This document shows positions 35,116 through 45,900 of a stretch of 64,000 bases of DNA, piece after piece. The position numbers were made by a program, and so were the translations under genes. Each line of letters begins with the position of its first letter. Within the stretch, counting starts at the first letter, position 1. The notes below the pieces were generated by a model. That model was not told where the DNA came from. It made no database searches and saw only the letters and a program-made list of their open reading frames with translations. Source of the stretch: Endomychus coccineus. Taxonomy: Eukaryota; Arthropoda; Insecta; Coleoptera; Endomychidae. The stretch is from the NCBI GenBank assembly GCA_958510875.1, contig OY294068.1:24718297-24782296 (forward strand), written 5' to 3'.

Positions 35116-35425
35116 GAGCGTAAATAAGTCGGAACATAGGCCGAAAATTAAGTTTATATAAGAAGGTGAGGAAAATCCTTCACCAATAGAGCAGAGAGCA
35201 TGGAGGGTTTTTCAACTTTCACGATGCCTGGCTCTTGGGAAATGACTGGCATCGTGGGGTGATGCTGAGGATTTATAAGAAACAGGGATCCGAGCGCACT
35301 CAGAGTCTGAGTGATGATACCCTGAGGGACCGAAAGTCCTGTAGTTATGGTTGTCTGACCCGATTCAGTTGATGGTAGGGGATCAAAACATTGCATCAAA
35401 TGATACATTGCTTCATTTCAAAATC
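35110..35425. repeat. Duplicated noncoding unit, copy 2
   Basis: Second copy of 33736-34050, ending at the CCCCTGCGGAGTGAATTTC block and followed by unique sequence from about 35460. It closes the Crypton tandem array. Confidence 0.75.
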
Positions 35426-35659
35426 AGACCCCCTGCGGAGTGAATTTCGAAGCCGTCCTGTGTTTGTCAACTCTATGAAGCTGTAATGTACAGATAACAC
35501 CATTATATTTATTCATACCTAAAGCCTTTCAATTCATAACTATTCGAAGTTCGCTTACAGGACCATTTTTTTTCTAGTTTCAATTCCAGATATTATAATG
35601 ATGAACATTTGTGGCGTGCTGACAAGTTTTTAAGTTATTTAGATTCGAGAAAAGCTTAT

Positions 35660-35730
35660 TGTCGAGCAGGACTCGAAGCTGCAACCTCAAAATTGCCGCT
35701 CAGTGCTCTATCAACTGAGCTACCGAGAAC
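35660..35730 (-). pseudogene. tRNA-like pseudogene or SINE head
   Basis: The minus strand has TCGGTAGCTCAGTTGATAGA followed by GC, a standard A box with a GCTC/GAGC D stem. It also has GCAGCTTCGAGTCCTGC, a B box with a 4-bp T stem. The anticodon arm does not pair properly and the acceptor stem is poor, so it is unlikely to yield a mature tRNA. Pol III promoter boxes are intact, which fits a tRNA-derived SINE or a decayed tRNA gene. Confidence 0.55.
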
Positions 35731-36960
35731 ACAAGTCTGCAACTGCATTACGGGATACGGTTTTCTCCAAAAATCGATATTATTATTACACCTGCAAACT
35801 TTGGCGTTTGCAAGGTGTTGGGTGAGTCAGTAGGTTAGCAGGTGGAGTATAACTCCAGATTTTGGCGTATGCGCTCATGGTTTTAATCTAGAACAAAAGT
35901 CTTGATAACACCTCACCATAATTGGTTGTTGTGGCTACTCAGATATGACTCATAGACATCATGAGTTCGAATAGGGTAATAGCCACTGTACAAAATATTG
36001 GAAATATACTAGAATGGCGAAGATGAAAAAAAAAGTGAGAACTCATCGTAAACATCAAATTGATTTTTTCCTGTTGATGAAACATTATTGCTAACATCAT
36101 GTGAATTCGGCTGGGCTCACGTGTATGAAGGTCAACCGTGTGGCTGTCGTTAAATCCTTGTGTTACCACTATTCCCACGTATACAAGATATGCGATTGAA
36201 CCTCACATCAACAGCTTTCATAAGAATATTTCACTCACGTTCCTAAAATTAGATTCAGTGCGTTCAAATTGCGAGTACAACAGCAACATTAAGATTCCAT
36301 ATGGGATTATTTGCGTGTTAATTCAGTTAACTTCTCCACTAGATAGCATCTGCCAGCTGTAACTACACATATTTTCGCAAGTGCATTAAATATTAAACCT
36401 ACGATGTAGGAAGATCCAAACTAGCTAGTCATTTACACTCGATCCCTTCAAACCGGCACCGGTGAGATTGAATGTACCAGCATCTTCTCGCACTAGATTT
36501 CTATTTAAATCCGTTTAGAAGTTTCTCAATAGTTTTCTCCTCAAACGTGTTGATATTGTTTGACTATTGATTATAGCATTCTATTTTTTGTCTCCTTTTC
36601 CTATCAGTATCATGTATATCCCAGTCGGAGAATCATCCCATACATCCTAAATTAGATAAAGTCACAATATTTTATTTCCTCATGTCATAATAATATTTAT
36701 TGAATGTAAACATATAACACATTGTTTTACTTATTGTAGTATAACAATGATGATTCGACCGTGAGCATGATGTCGGAGTCAATGCCTGTTGTTAAATCAA
36801 CCTTCACCATAATAGATTAAGATTATTAGATGATAGTTATTAAGTAAATTCTAAGTTAATATTAAAGAACCGTTAGTTCGTAGAAATGATAGTTACCATG
36901 TAGTTTATAGCACAACACAATCTGCTAACGTACAATGTAGGGTCTATATTAACTAATACA
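35731..36960. other. Noncoding region
   Basis: No gene recognised. 35929-35990 shows a weak tRNA-like hairpin (GTGGCTA...TAGCCAC enclosing GAGTTCGAAT). The rest is featureless. Confidence 0.4.
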
Positions 36961-36962
36961 TA

Positions 36963-38196
36963 TACACGCTGTTCCATCTGAGACGAGCCACCCCGTATAT
37001 TTCTTATCTCATAGTGAATGGAAAAATTTCCCGAAACACGTCGAATTATTTGGTTTGGGATACATCTTTTGACGTATATTTGAGGCTTGAACGAGCAACC
37101 CCCTAATACGGGGCGCTTCAACCCCTCAAAATTGAATAAAGGAGAGGGGTTGAGTGATACGTCATTTGAAAGATCTTGGGAGCCTCTTCACAACGGTGTA
37201 TGGAAAACGTGATTGAACGTTTTTGCCAAAAATTAATTTTGTTGCTCGAATGCGCCACCTTGAATATTCTGGTTATTTGTACAATGTACAAGCTCATTTT
37301 TATTAAGCCTTTTTTACAAACTTAAACAATCTTCAAAAAATCAGATTCGTAATAAAATTGGATTGTGTTGTCATGCTTACAATGAAAAAAAATTAAATCT
37401 GCGTGTTTAAATCAAATGTTCAAATTGTCCTCCATTGACTTCCATACAATAATACATTCTCTCAAACTAATAAATAAAAAAACAGCAAAACATTTACATT
37501 TTCTCATGTTGGGTCCTATGGAGTGGCCTGCCCAATCTCCTGACCTGAACCCTCTGGACTTCTTCTTGTGGGGACTTCTTGAGTCCAAGATTTTTGTGAC
37601 TCAGCCTGAAAATTTGGATGAACTACGCCAACGAATTGTAAATGAGTGTCGTCAAATAACTCCAATTATGCTGAACCATGTTAGAGACGGTTTTCAGTCA
37701 AGATTGTATTATTGTATGGATGTCAATGGAGGACAATTTGGAAATTTGATCTAAACACGCAGATTTAATTTTTTTCATTGTAAGCATGACAACACAATTC
37801 AATTTTTTTACGAATGTGATTTTTTGAAAATGGTTTGTAAAAAAGGCTTAATAAAAATGAGCTTGTACATTGTACAAATAACCAAAATATTCAAGGTGGC
37901 GCATTCGAGCAACAAAATTAATTTTTGCCGAAAACGGTTCATCAAATTCACGTTTTTCATACACCGTTGTGAAGGGGCTTCCAAGACCTTTCAAATGACG
38001 TATCACTCAACCCCTCTCCCCTATTCAATTTTGAGGGGTTGAAGCGCCCCCTGTGGTGGGGTTGCTCGTTCAAGCCCCAAATATACGTCAAAGATGTCCC
38101 CCAAACAAAACCATTCGACGTGTTTCGGGAGATTTTTCCACTCACTATGGGATAAGAAATATACGCTGTGGCTCGTCTGAGATGGAACATCCTGTA
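36963..38196. mobile_element. Tc1/mariner-type element with about 495-bp inverted arms
   Basis: Arms at about 36963-37458 and 37703-38196 are inverted copies. The outer ends share TGTTCCATCT(G/C)AGACGAGCCA, and TA dinucleotides flank both ends (36961-36962, 38197-38198) as expected for this superfamily. The central loop of about 245 bp carries part of a transposase. Both arms include sequence encoding the transposase C-terminus, so the structure looks like a fold-back derivative of a once autonomous element. Confidence 0.8.
37505..37754 (+). pseudogene. mariner-type transposase, C-terminal part
   Basis: The frame contains PMEWPAQSPDLNPLDFFLWG, the block with the third catalytic Asp, at about 37516-37575. 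It continues NLDELRQRIVNECRQITPIM and YYCMDVNGGQF and ends at the native stop at 37754. Upstream residues in the same open frame (from 37416) come from the inverted arm and are not transposase. The HTH domains and first two catalytic residues are absent, so it cannot act. Confidence 0.75.
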
Positions 38197-38269
38197 TATC
38201 ACAGTTTGTATAACTATGTGTATGACTTTATGACTTTCCCTACGACTTGAATCCAGCCATTCGAAAAAT

Positions 38270-39480
38270 TTACTTAACAGTGGAAATATACCGAATCAAA
38301 ATAATTGGCAATCGTTTGCACAGTCTTATTTGGTTATCACATGACGTCCACGGCCAGTCTCATTTGGTTTTCACAATCGTTCCCAACATAGAATCGTTCA
38401 TCAACTCTTTACAAAAAGATACGAAAACAAAGTATTTTGGTGAAAATCTTATTTTCCCACATAATCTCCTTTTAGCTCTATACATTTTCCTAAACGGTGT
38501 TCTAGTCTTTTTAACTCGTCCAAACAGTAGGATTTTGGAATAGTCATTTTTTTTGGCCATGACCTCCTCGTTCGTCACCGTAATCTAAATCTGGTGAATA
38601 CGGTGGATGTTCTGATAATTCGAACTTTAATTCCGCAAATTTGGATATTGCAACTGCATATGTGTGAACTTGTGCATTGTCTTGATGGAAAGAACTGTTC
38701 TCTTTTTCAAATGAGGTCATTTAATTTTCAATTCATCACTCAACCGGTGCAATAACGACGCATAATACAGTTTTTGTCTTTCCTTTTTCTAAGTAGTCGA
38801 TGTAAATAATTTCATGCGCATCCCAAAAAACCTGTGGCCATAACCTTTCCGCCGATTTCAACTTCTAGCCTTTTTCGGAGCCCCTTTCAGATGTAAAAAC
38901 CTACTGTTTTGATTGTTTCTCGGTCTCAGGAGTGTGGTGATGTATCCATGTCTCATCGACAGTTATGTATCGACGCAGAAACTCATCCGGAGATTGTGAC
39001 GAAAAGGCGATAAAATCGCCTGAAACTCAACCACACGATTGCGTTTATTCTGCTCTGTAAGCAAACGCGGCACCAATCTTGCAGAAATCTTTTTAACAAC
39101 CAATTTTCAATGTAAAATTGTTAACACTGTACCTTGTGAAATGCCTGCGGCCTCAACTATCTCCCGCACTTTGATGCGCCGATCACTTAACACCATATCA
39201 TGGATTTTTTCAATCATTTCTGGGGTAACCACTTCTATTGGCCGTCCCGAACGATATTCACCTTTTGTCGATGTACGGCCACGTTTAAGCTCATTTACCC
39301 AATTGTAAACAGTGGCAAACGCTGATGCAGATGTGCCATAAACTTCATCCAACTCTGCTCTGATCTCTTTTGGTCAGAAACCTGTCAAATGTAAATAACT
39401 TATCACCACTCGAAACTCACTTTTTCCAATTTTTTAATCAAACAAAAGTACTCTGATTTTATCGATGATAAAAATAATAA
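38270..39480 (-). pseudogene. mariner transposase pseudogene
   Basis: Cut-and-paste transposase read on the minus strand. The N-terminal part at 39352-39107 has MDEVYGTSASAFATVYNWVN, RSGRPIEVVTPEMIEKI and GISQGTVLTILH (second HTH). Then near 38950 comes HHTPETEKQSKQ, QVFWDAHEIIYIDYLEKGK, and at 38690-38590 FHQDNAQVHTYAVA (second Asp) with HPPYSPDLDYG. The end is ELKRLEHRLGKCIELKGDYV near 38450. Several stops and frameshifts are present. A deletion removes the residues after YSPDL that hold the third catalytic Asp. Terminal repeats could not be fixed. Confidence 0.8.
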
Positions 39481-39599
39481 CACTTGGGCGATATATCAAA
39501 CACTTTAACAGCTGTCTGCTGAGAAATTTCGCAATGTTTGATGTGATGAAAGTACTATGGTCATGATCATGAATATCGTAAGTTGAATTTTAGTTGCAA

Positions 39600-39960
39600 A
39601 ATGACATCAACCAAACAGGTAAGTTGCTTTCTTGTTGACTACAGGTTTGCCTTTTGCAAGGTCCCTCCATGAGTAATTTAGATTGTCTAAGACCTATAGT
39701 TCCTGTCCAGTATTTCGTCTTTGCCTTGTCGACTGATAGTTCGAATTTTTCTCTACGGTGCTATAAGCAATGCTTCTCGTGGGTTCCGATAAGAAATATG
39801 TTTTTTGGCTCTCTCAATGGTCTTGGTAGTCTGGCACTCACACCAAATTTACTCGTCGGCTTTTCAAAACTGTCTAGAAGTGATCACATAATATGCTCAT
39901 TTATTTATGGCTGCTTGAATGCAGTCATGATGAAGATTTGCTCATTGTTGTAATGGCTTG
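39600..39960 (-). pseudogene. LINE fragment, region after RNase H
   Basis: The minus strand gives TKYWTGTIGLRQSKLLMEGP at about 39715-39640. This resembles the region following RNase H in R1/I-group LINEs (KYWxxLxGLxQSKxF...P). Upstream frames (to 39953) are open but not clearly homologous. No tail or target duplication seen. Confidence 0.45.
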
Positions 39961-40930
39961 GACGCATGAGTCACATTTGGATAAGCTTTCTGATTTTGAG
40001 AAATTAGGATAACTTTAAAATATTCCAAAAGGGGTTACAAGATAGAGCGCAAAGCATTAAATGTGCCAACGAAAAATTTCCCCAGTACAAGGAACACGTG
40101 TTCTCACAAAACTGGAAGAGAAGAGACTAGCCCTGAAAATGTCTCCACGTTGGAGCATTATTAGGAGAGTGATATTGAATTCCTCAATTATTTCGGAATT
40201 CAATATTATAACTACCTCTCTTATGTGAAAGATGACGTTACAGTTTGTGCAAAACGATATTAAAACTTTCACGTTAAGCTAGGAAGAAGAATTGTAGTCT
40301 AAGTCTAATAAATTATGTAACGCGCCGGGGTAGAATTTGCATAAATTCAGAATGATAGTAGGTAAAATATGATAGGCACTAAAACTGAAAATATATCTCA
40401 CAGATAACAGTGTTTTCTTTAGGTACTTTCAAGGTACACCCCATCGACAAAGTAAGTGGAGAAAGAAATAAATCCGCAAATATGAAATATCGGCTATCTG
40501 TTAGGGTGGCGAGCGACGGTGGCGACACCTAGAGTGTACGGTGTCTCGTTTAGTTAATATCGCTCTCCAAATAAAATATACCCCTCCGATAGTTAATAAC
40601 TGAGGCCATCTGTTATTCGGGCGCTACCGACGTTACTATCAACCTAACAGAACTAAATTAAAAATGTTGCGGTTCCTGTTGCCATTCTCCAAGGACTGTT
40701 TCCTGTTTTCGTTCTGAAAGATACAAGAATTTATTAACGGAAGAACATTGTTCCTGAAGTATCACACTTGATGTTCATTTCATCAGATGCAAAATGGAAA
40801 GATAACTCTCCAGAATTTTATCACTCAAAATGAATCGTTCCGGAAAAAACTGATATATGAGATGGTATGAAAGTCAAACCTCGGAATACGCGATACCATC
40901 GTAATTAACAACTTTCAACATCAGTCCCAA
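39961..40930. other. Noncoding region
   Basis: No gene recognised. 40500-40660 is locally GC-richer (GGTGGCGAGCGACGGTGGCG) but has no frame or repeat I can name. Confidence 0.4.
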
Positions 40931-40939
40931 CAGATGATA

Positions 40940-41900
40940 ATCTTTGAAATTCTACCGAATCGTCATCATTACCAAATTTATGTAGGCCCTGCAGCAAATT
41001 TTCTGAAGTATATCGGCGGCAACCTAGAGATGGGCGATTTCGAGTCGGTTGAAGGTTTTTTGACAACACTAGAGGGGAATCTATAATGTTTGGAAGCTTT
41101 CCACTGTTTTGAAATGTGTTTACCAACTCGGAAAATAAACCTCATCATAGAGTATGCCTTTTTGACTATGTGCTCCACGAAAACCTTAAAATTTAGCTTA
41201 GAGTCGAATGTCACTACCAGGTCCCTCATACTCTCTAACCTTTTCAATGGTTTATTATTCAATATGTATGACATAGTTGAGTAATTTATGATATTTCCTG
41301 TGAATGAAATTGTACAGCATTTATCACAGCTTAGTAGGAGTTTATTCAGTCGGGTCCATTCTAGAAGCTTATCAAGGTCATTCTGTAACAAATCACTGTA
41401 CGCCATTGATGAAATGTTTTTGAATATTTTCGAGTCGTCAGCATATAGAAGACTGTTTGAACTAAATATTCCATAATGATCATTGATAAAAATTATAAAT
41501 AATGTCGGTCCTAAATATGATCCCTGTGAAATGCCCGATGGTGATATATATTTTTCTGATGCAAAGCCATTTACTATTACTTGAAGTTGACGTCCATCTG
41601 AAAACGACTCAAACCACTTATCATATTCCCTAAAACACCATACATTGCTAGTTTTTTGAGAAGTAAGCAGAAATTAACTTTATCGAATGCTTTGGAGAAG
41701 TCCGTCTATACTGAGTCCACTTGCCTTATCCTATCTAAAGAGTTACACATGAATGCACTGACCTGAGAAAATTAGTCGTTGTAGATCAGCCAGATATAAA
41801 GCCATGCTGCTTCTCGCTAAGATAAGGCGGCACATGGCGTAATATCATTAACAATGGATTCAAGGATTTTCCTAAGAATCGAAATTTCAACTATAGGAAG
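40940..41900 (-). pseudogene. LINE reverse transcriptase fragment
   Basis: Reverse transcriptase palm and thumb read on the minus strand. DFSKAFDKVNFCLLLKKLA lies near 41700-41645 (first Asp). ISPSGISQGSYLGPTLF lies near 41550-41505. SLLYADDSKIFKN lies near 41455-41420 (catalytic pair intact). The thumb follows at 41406-41120 with LDKLLEWTRLNKLLLSCDK and a MRDLVVTFDSKLNF block. The YADD region and the preceding part are joined by frameshifts, and the end after 41100 is rearranged. No endonuclease or RNase H seen. A CR1/Jockey-group LINE is the best guess. Confidence 0.75.
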
Positions 41901-43917
41901 ATAGTTTTGATATTATTATATGGAAGACTTCATAGAAATAGTTAGTTGTACTTGAAATCATCATGGGTTCCGCCTTACTGAAGAAGACGCAAGTTTATTA
42001 TATTGTCAATATAAATAAAGTTTCAATATAACAACGGAGTCTAATTTGACGTCTTCCCACATCTTCATCTATTTCTAATCATTTCCAATATATTTTTAGT
42101 TCCTACAAGTGAGACAAGTCAGTGATGTATGTATCACGGCTTTTTATCTATTATATCTCCTGAATACTGAATAATGAATATAATATAATACTTGAATTAC
42201 TCAATATGGTAAGCACAAGAATCTTTCTACCTTACAGTTTCATCCGCTTCTGATTGTCTGGAATGTACACTTTCGTCTGCCTTACCTATAAAATTTACCC
42301 AGCATCTAGAATTGCCGTTTGGAGATAATATATGTTCTTTTATATGTTCATCCGATGCTATCGAACCCTAGAAAACACTTCCACCTATTCTTTCTCATAA
42401 TTTTCTGTACTAGAGAAAATTCCACGAGACTTAATAATTAATACAACATAAAAGTTGCTTAAAAATATGTAGTCTATAATATTATATTCTGATAACTATC
42501 AGGTTGTTGAGAGCGACCTGCATAAACACAAAATAAACAAGTTGTAGCTTAATAACAGCAAGCTATGGGTATCCGGATAATGGATTGAACTCATACATCA
42601 AATTCGTTGTCGGGAATGATTACTTTTGAGAAGCGGAATAATCACCGGAATAAATCTTACTTCAGTTCAAGATGGATATAAGTTTCCATTGTGAAATACC
42701 TTGTTACGTAAATAATCTTCATAAAAATTAGAGTGCGCCCGTTTCTTTATATTTGAGTTTCTCATTTTAATTTCCCCATAGATTCTTCAAGCCCTCGCAA
42801 AATTAAATTATATGCGAAGACCCAGCAATGTTCATTGAGATAAAGGATTCTAGAAACTAAATTGCATTTGTAATTCAGTACTTTGTGTCAAAATGAGAAA
42901 CTATTTTAAATTCAATATAAGCTAGGGGTGCGTACACTCGTTCTATCCTAAAATATCCTCATTACCATCCAGATTAGAACATTAACAGACTATTCAGGGC
43001 ATTCAATGAACCTCTCAAAGCTGTTATACTCATTTGTTACGATTATTCATAACGAGTACAACGAAACAACGAATCATGATAACATCAAAAATGGAAATGT
43101 GGTATACGATTTGTCGACTAAATTGATAAATACTGAAGCGTATACAATTTTTGCATAAGCAGATGCGAGAGAAATGAATGAAGGATATCATCATCATCAT
43201 CATCATCACCAAATTGAGAAGTTTGTATTATTATTTCCTAATAACAATAAACTCGATAATCTTTCCTCCAAACTTAATATCCATCGATCGTCTAGATCAA
43301 TGAATTTCTTTCAACCTCCCATTGTTAGCACACTTCTCTTTCGGACACACCAGAACTTTCTCGAAACAACGAGATTATTCGCGAATGTTTAATTGTTACT
43401 GCGCTTTCGAAAGTACTACTAACGCTATCTATACATAGGAACAGTTAAGTAGTATATTGCAAATGATTAGCAACAACTAGAGGCGTGGTGAGACGTGAAG
43501 CTATAAATTATGTAGTGATATCGAAAGTTGATTTGAATTGACAACATGTATTCTTCAAGGATGTGTTCTGTTAAAATATGTTGCTGTCTAGATCGTTGAT
43601 ATGAAGGACTGAGTAGACTTTAACCCATTCAGGACGAGACCGGTGATGCAACACTAATAGCGTCAGCGGGGATCGTGAATAATTGTATAGTACTCGCTCA
43701 GATGCAAGATGTCGCCACTGTTTCTGTTCGACAGCAGTCGTTGTGTTTGTGAATTCATATTCAGAATTGAATGAAAGAACAAAGTTTTTATACCACTTTC
43801 AATAATAACATGAAAACGTTACTATAGTTTCAACATCGAAGTGCCATTATTAAACAGATAACAAATTATGAAGTAAACAATAAAACATTTCAAGTATAAA
43901 TAGGAACTTAAGTACAA
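41901..43917. other. Noncoding region with short repeats
   Basis: No gene recognised. 42088-42160 resembles 57538-57650 (CCAATATATTTTTAGTTC(C/T)TAC, then TCAC(G)GCTTTTTAT), so it is a dispersed repeat edge. An (ATC)n microsatellite lies at 43187-43208. Confidence 0.45.
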
Positions 43918-44303
43918 TAGGGTCAGTCTTATTTGATGTTGGTAAGCATCGACACTGTATTACCGGCCGTGAGGTTAGTATATTACCGGCCGCGAGACAC
44001 GTGTTTCAACATTCAGACAAGTGTTTTAGATCCAAGTCTGAATGTTGAAACAAGTGACTTAATTCCAAATCATGGGACTCTCTGTCAAAAACACGTGTCA
44101 AACACGTGCCAAAATGAGTGTCTGGATATTGAAACAGGTGCCTAAATGTTGCAACACTTGTCAAACCCATGTCAGAATGTCGAAACACGTGTCAAATACG
44201 TGTCTGAATTCTGAAACATGTCTCCGCGGCGGGTAATACAGTGACTTCACGGCCGGTAATACAGTGACGATGTTTACCAACATCAGATAAGACTGTTTCG
44301 CCC
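43918..44303. mobile_element. MITE 1 with long terminal inverted repeats
   Basis: About 385 bp with terminal inverted repeats of roughly 70 bp. The shared blocks are CAGTCTTAT, TGATGTTGGTAA(G/A)CATCG and CACTGTATTACCGGCCGTGA. The interior is built from diverged short repeats around ACACGTGTC and TGAAAC. No coding potential. A related copy lies at 44836-45184. Confidence 0.75.
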
Positions 44304-44835
44304 AAGTGACCCCTACCTACTAGCAAAAGTATGACATTTGTGTAAAAGATGGTTAGCAAAGATTGGATCTGTTTTGTTTATTCTGAAAGAACGATAATCT
44401 TCTTGGCACATAAGTCTAAAATTGAAATCACAGTCCGGGTAAATTAGCTTATGAACTCCAGGTTAGTTTAGTTTTCGGTTTAAAACTGATTTTAAGATTT
44501 TTTTTCGCTTAAGGAACCAAAATACGTCATAGAAATGAATTTTGTTGATACATTTATGTAGTTTATAAACGAGTTTCAGGTCCTCCCTACACACTAAGTA
44601 TAGTGAGAAAGGTGAAAATTGATTGAAATAAGCAGTAAGTGAAGGAAAATTGTGATCTTCAATAAAATTACTATATAAAGTTTAATTTTCAAACTTTTAA
44701 TGGACTATTATTCGAGTTTATAATGAATTTTCACCACCTAACGACTGATTGATTCGAATTAACCTGTATTATGATATGCTTCCACAAAAGAGGTAAATAT
44801 CTTTCATAGGAACCAAGAAAGTGGTAGGTTCATCC
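44304..44835. other. Noncoding spacer between two MITEs
   Basis: AT-rich sequence with no recognised gene or repeat. Confidence 0.4.
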
Positions 44836-45184
44836 TGTTTTAGTCTTATCACCTGTCTGTGAGCATTGTCACTGCTTTACCGACCGTTAACAAAAAACTA
44901 CTTTTGACTTTTTTACAGCTCGTGACAGATGACTGATAGGTCTGTGACTGATAAGTGATCGCTCTACGACATATAGCTATGTGAAGTGTTATTTGTGAAT
45001 TAATAAGCTATCAGGGTGACTAGTTATTCTGAGAGCTGTGATTTGGAGTTGTCAAGTATCTGCCACAGAGGTGTCATCTGTAAATCAATGAGCAGCGATG
45101 GTGTTGTCACATGTCTGTCATAGAGCTGTTGGGGCTAGTAAAACAGTGACCATTCTTACCCACAACAATTAGACTGTTTGAACC
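44836..45184. mobile_element. MITE 2, related to MITE 1
   Basis: Ends match MITE 1 with divergence: TAGTCTTATCACCTGTCTGT then GAGCATTGTCACTGCTTTACC on the left, and GTAAAACAGTGACCATTCTTAC...AGACTGTTT on the right (complement of the same consensus). The interior is a different set of short repeats around GTGACAGATGACTG and CTGTGACTGATAAGTG. Same architecture, different internal repeat. Confidence 0.65.
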
Positions 45185-45204
45185 ATGACATTCCATGCCT
45201 TCTC

Positions 45205-45243
45205 TCTCTATATATATCTCTCCCTATATCTCTCTTTCTCTTA
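45205..45243. repeat. Pyrimidine-rich low-complexity tract
   Basis: CT/TA-rich run (CTCTCTCTATATATATCTCT and onward). Confidence 0.7.
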
Positions 45244-45429
45244 TTCACTCATCTTCACATGCAGATTCCCCTATGTTGACTGCAGAACTCATATAAAATG
45301 CATGTTCCCACATATTGGCCACCTCGGTATTGTTTCAGAGAAAATTACTGTTACTATATATTGGTTGTGCTACCCTTGGCACAACATGTCGCATGTTGAT
45401 CTTACTTTTTATTTGTGTAAATCTCTTTG

Positions 45430-45779
45430 ATAGTGTTTCCGATTCCGACAAATACGGGATTTACAAAATCAGTTGTGGGTCGTGTTCAAAATGTTATGTG
45501 GTTCAAACTAGAAGGAACATTTTAACTCGTTATAAGGAACATTTTGGCCATATAAAGGAAAATATAGGTGAAAAATCAGCGCTGCCCGAATATTTTTTCA
45601 ATACAGGTCACACCATTTCTCAAGAAAGCTCATCACTTTCAAAACACAGAACAGGAAAATATCTAGATTATTCAGAAGGAAGGGAAATGTATAAACGAAA
45701 AAGCAATTGATTAAATCCCGATTTATCTTCAGCTGAGGGTAACACATTGTTCAAATTATTACCCCCAGATAGTATTTGA
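45430..45779 (+). pseudogene. Penelope-like element GIY-YIG endonuclease end
   Basis: C-terminal endonuclease of a Penelope-like retroelement, which nicks the target for reverse transcription. KYGIYKISCGSCSKCYV starts near 45450: GIY at 45456-45464 and the YIG equivalent as YVV, so the Gly is lost. It is preceded and followed by the Cys-rich linker typical of the family. TRYKEHFGHIKENI and FFNTGHTISQESSSL follow. A frameshift near 45708 leads to NPDLSSAEGNTLFKLLPP and a stop at 45777-45779. The reverse transcriptase half is absent (5' truncation). A terminal repeat follows at 45815. Confidence 0.8.
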
Positions 45780-45814
45780 ACAGACATTTTTCGATTTATA
45801 ATACAGTTTATCCT

Positions 45815-45900
45815 ACTTAGTAGCCGAAAGGTTCTCAGTACCTCAATAGTATTTTTAGTGATAATGGGTGATTATTTCTTCAAAAGTGTTACAATATATG
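45815..45900 (+). repeat. Penelope-associated terminal repeat, copy 4
   Basis: Contains TAGTAGCCGAAAGGTTCTCA then GTACCTCAATAGTATTTTTA. It is the plus-strand counterpart of the minus-strand blocks at 1262, 7828 and 18950. Its place about 35 bp after the Penelope-like stop codon links the dispersed family to this element class. The 5' half of the stem-loop (CTGATGA) is lost here. Confidence 0.6.
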
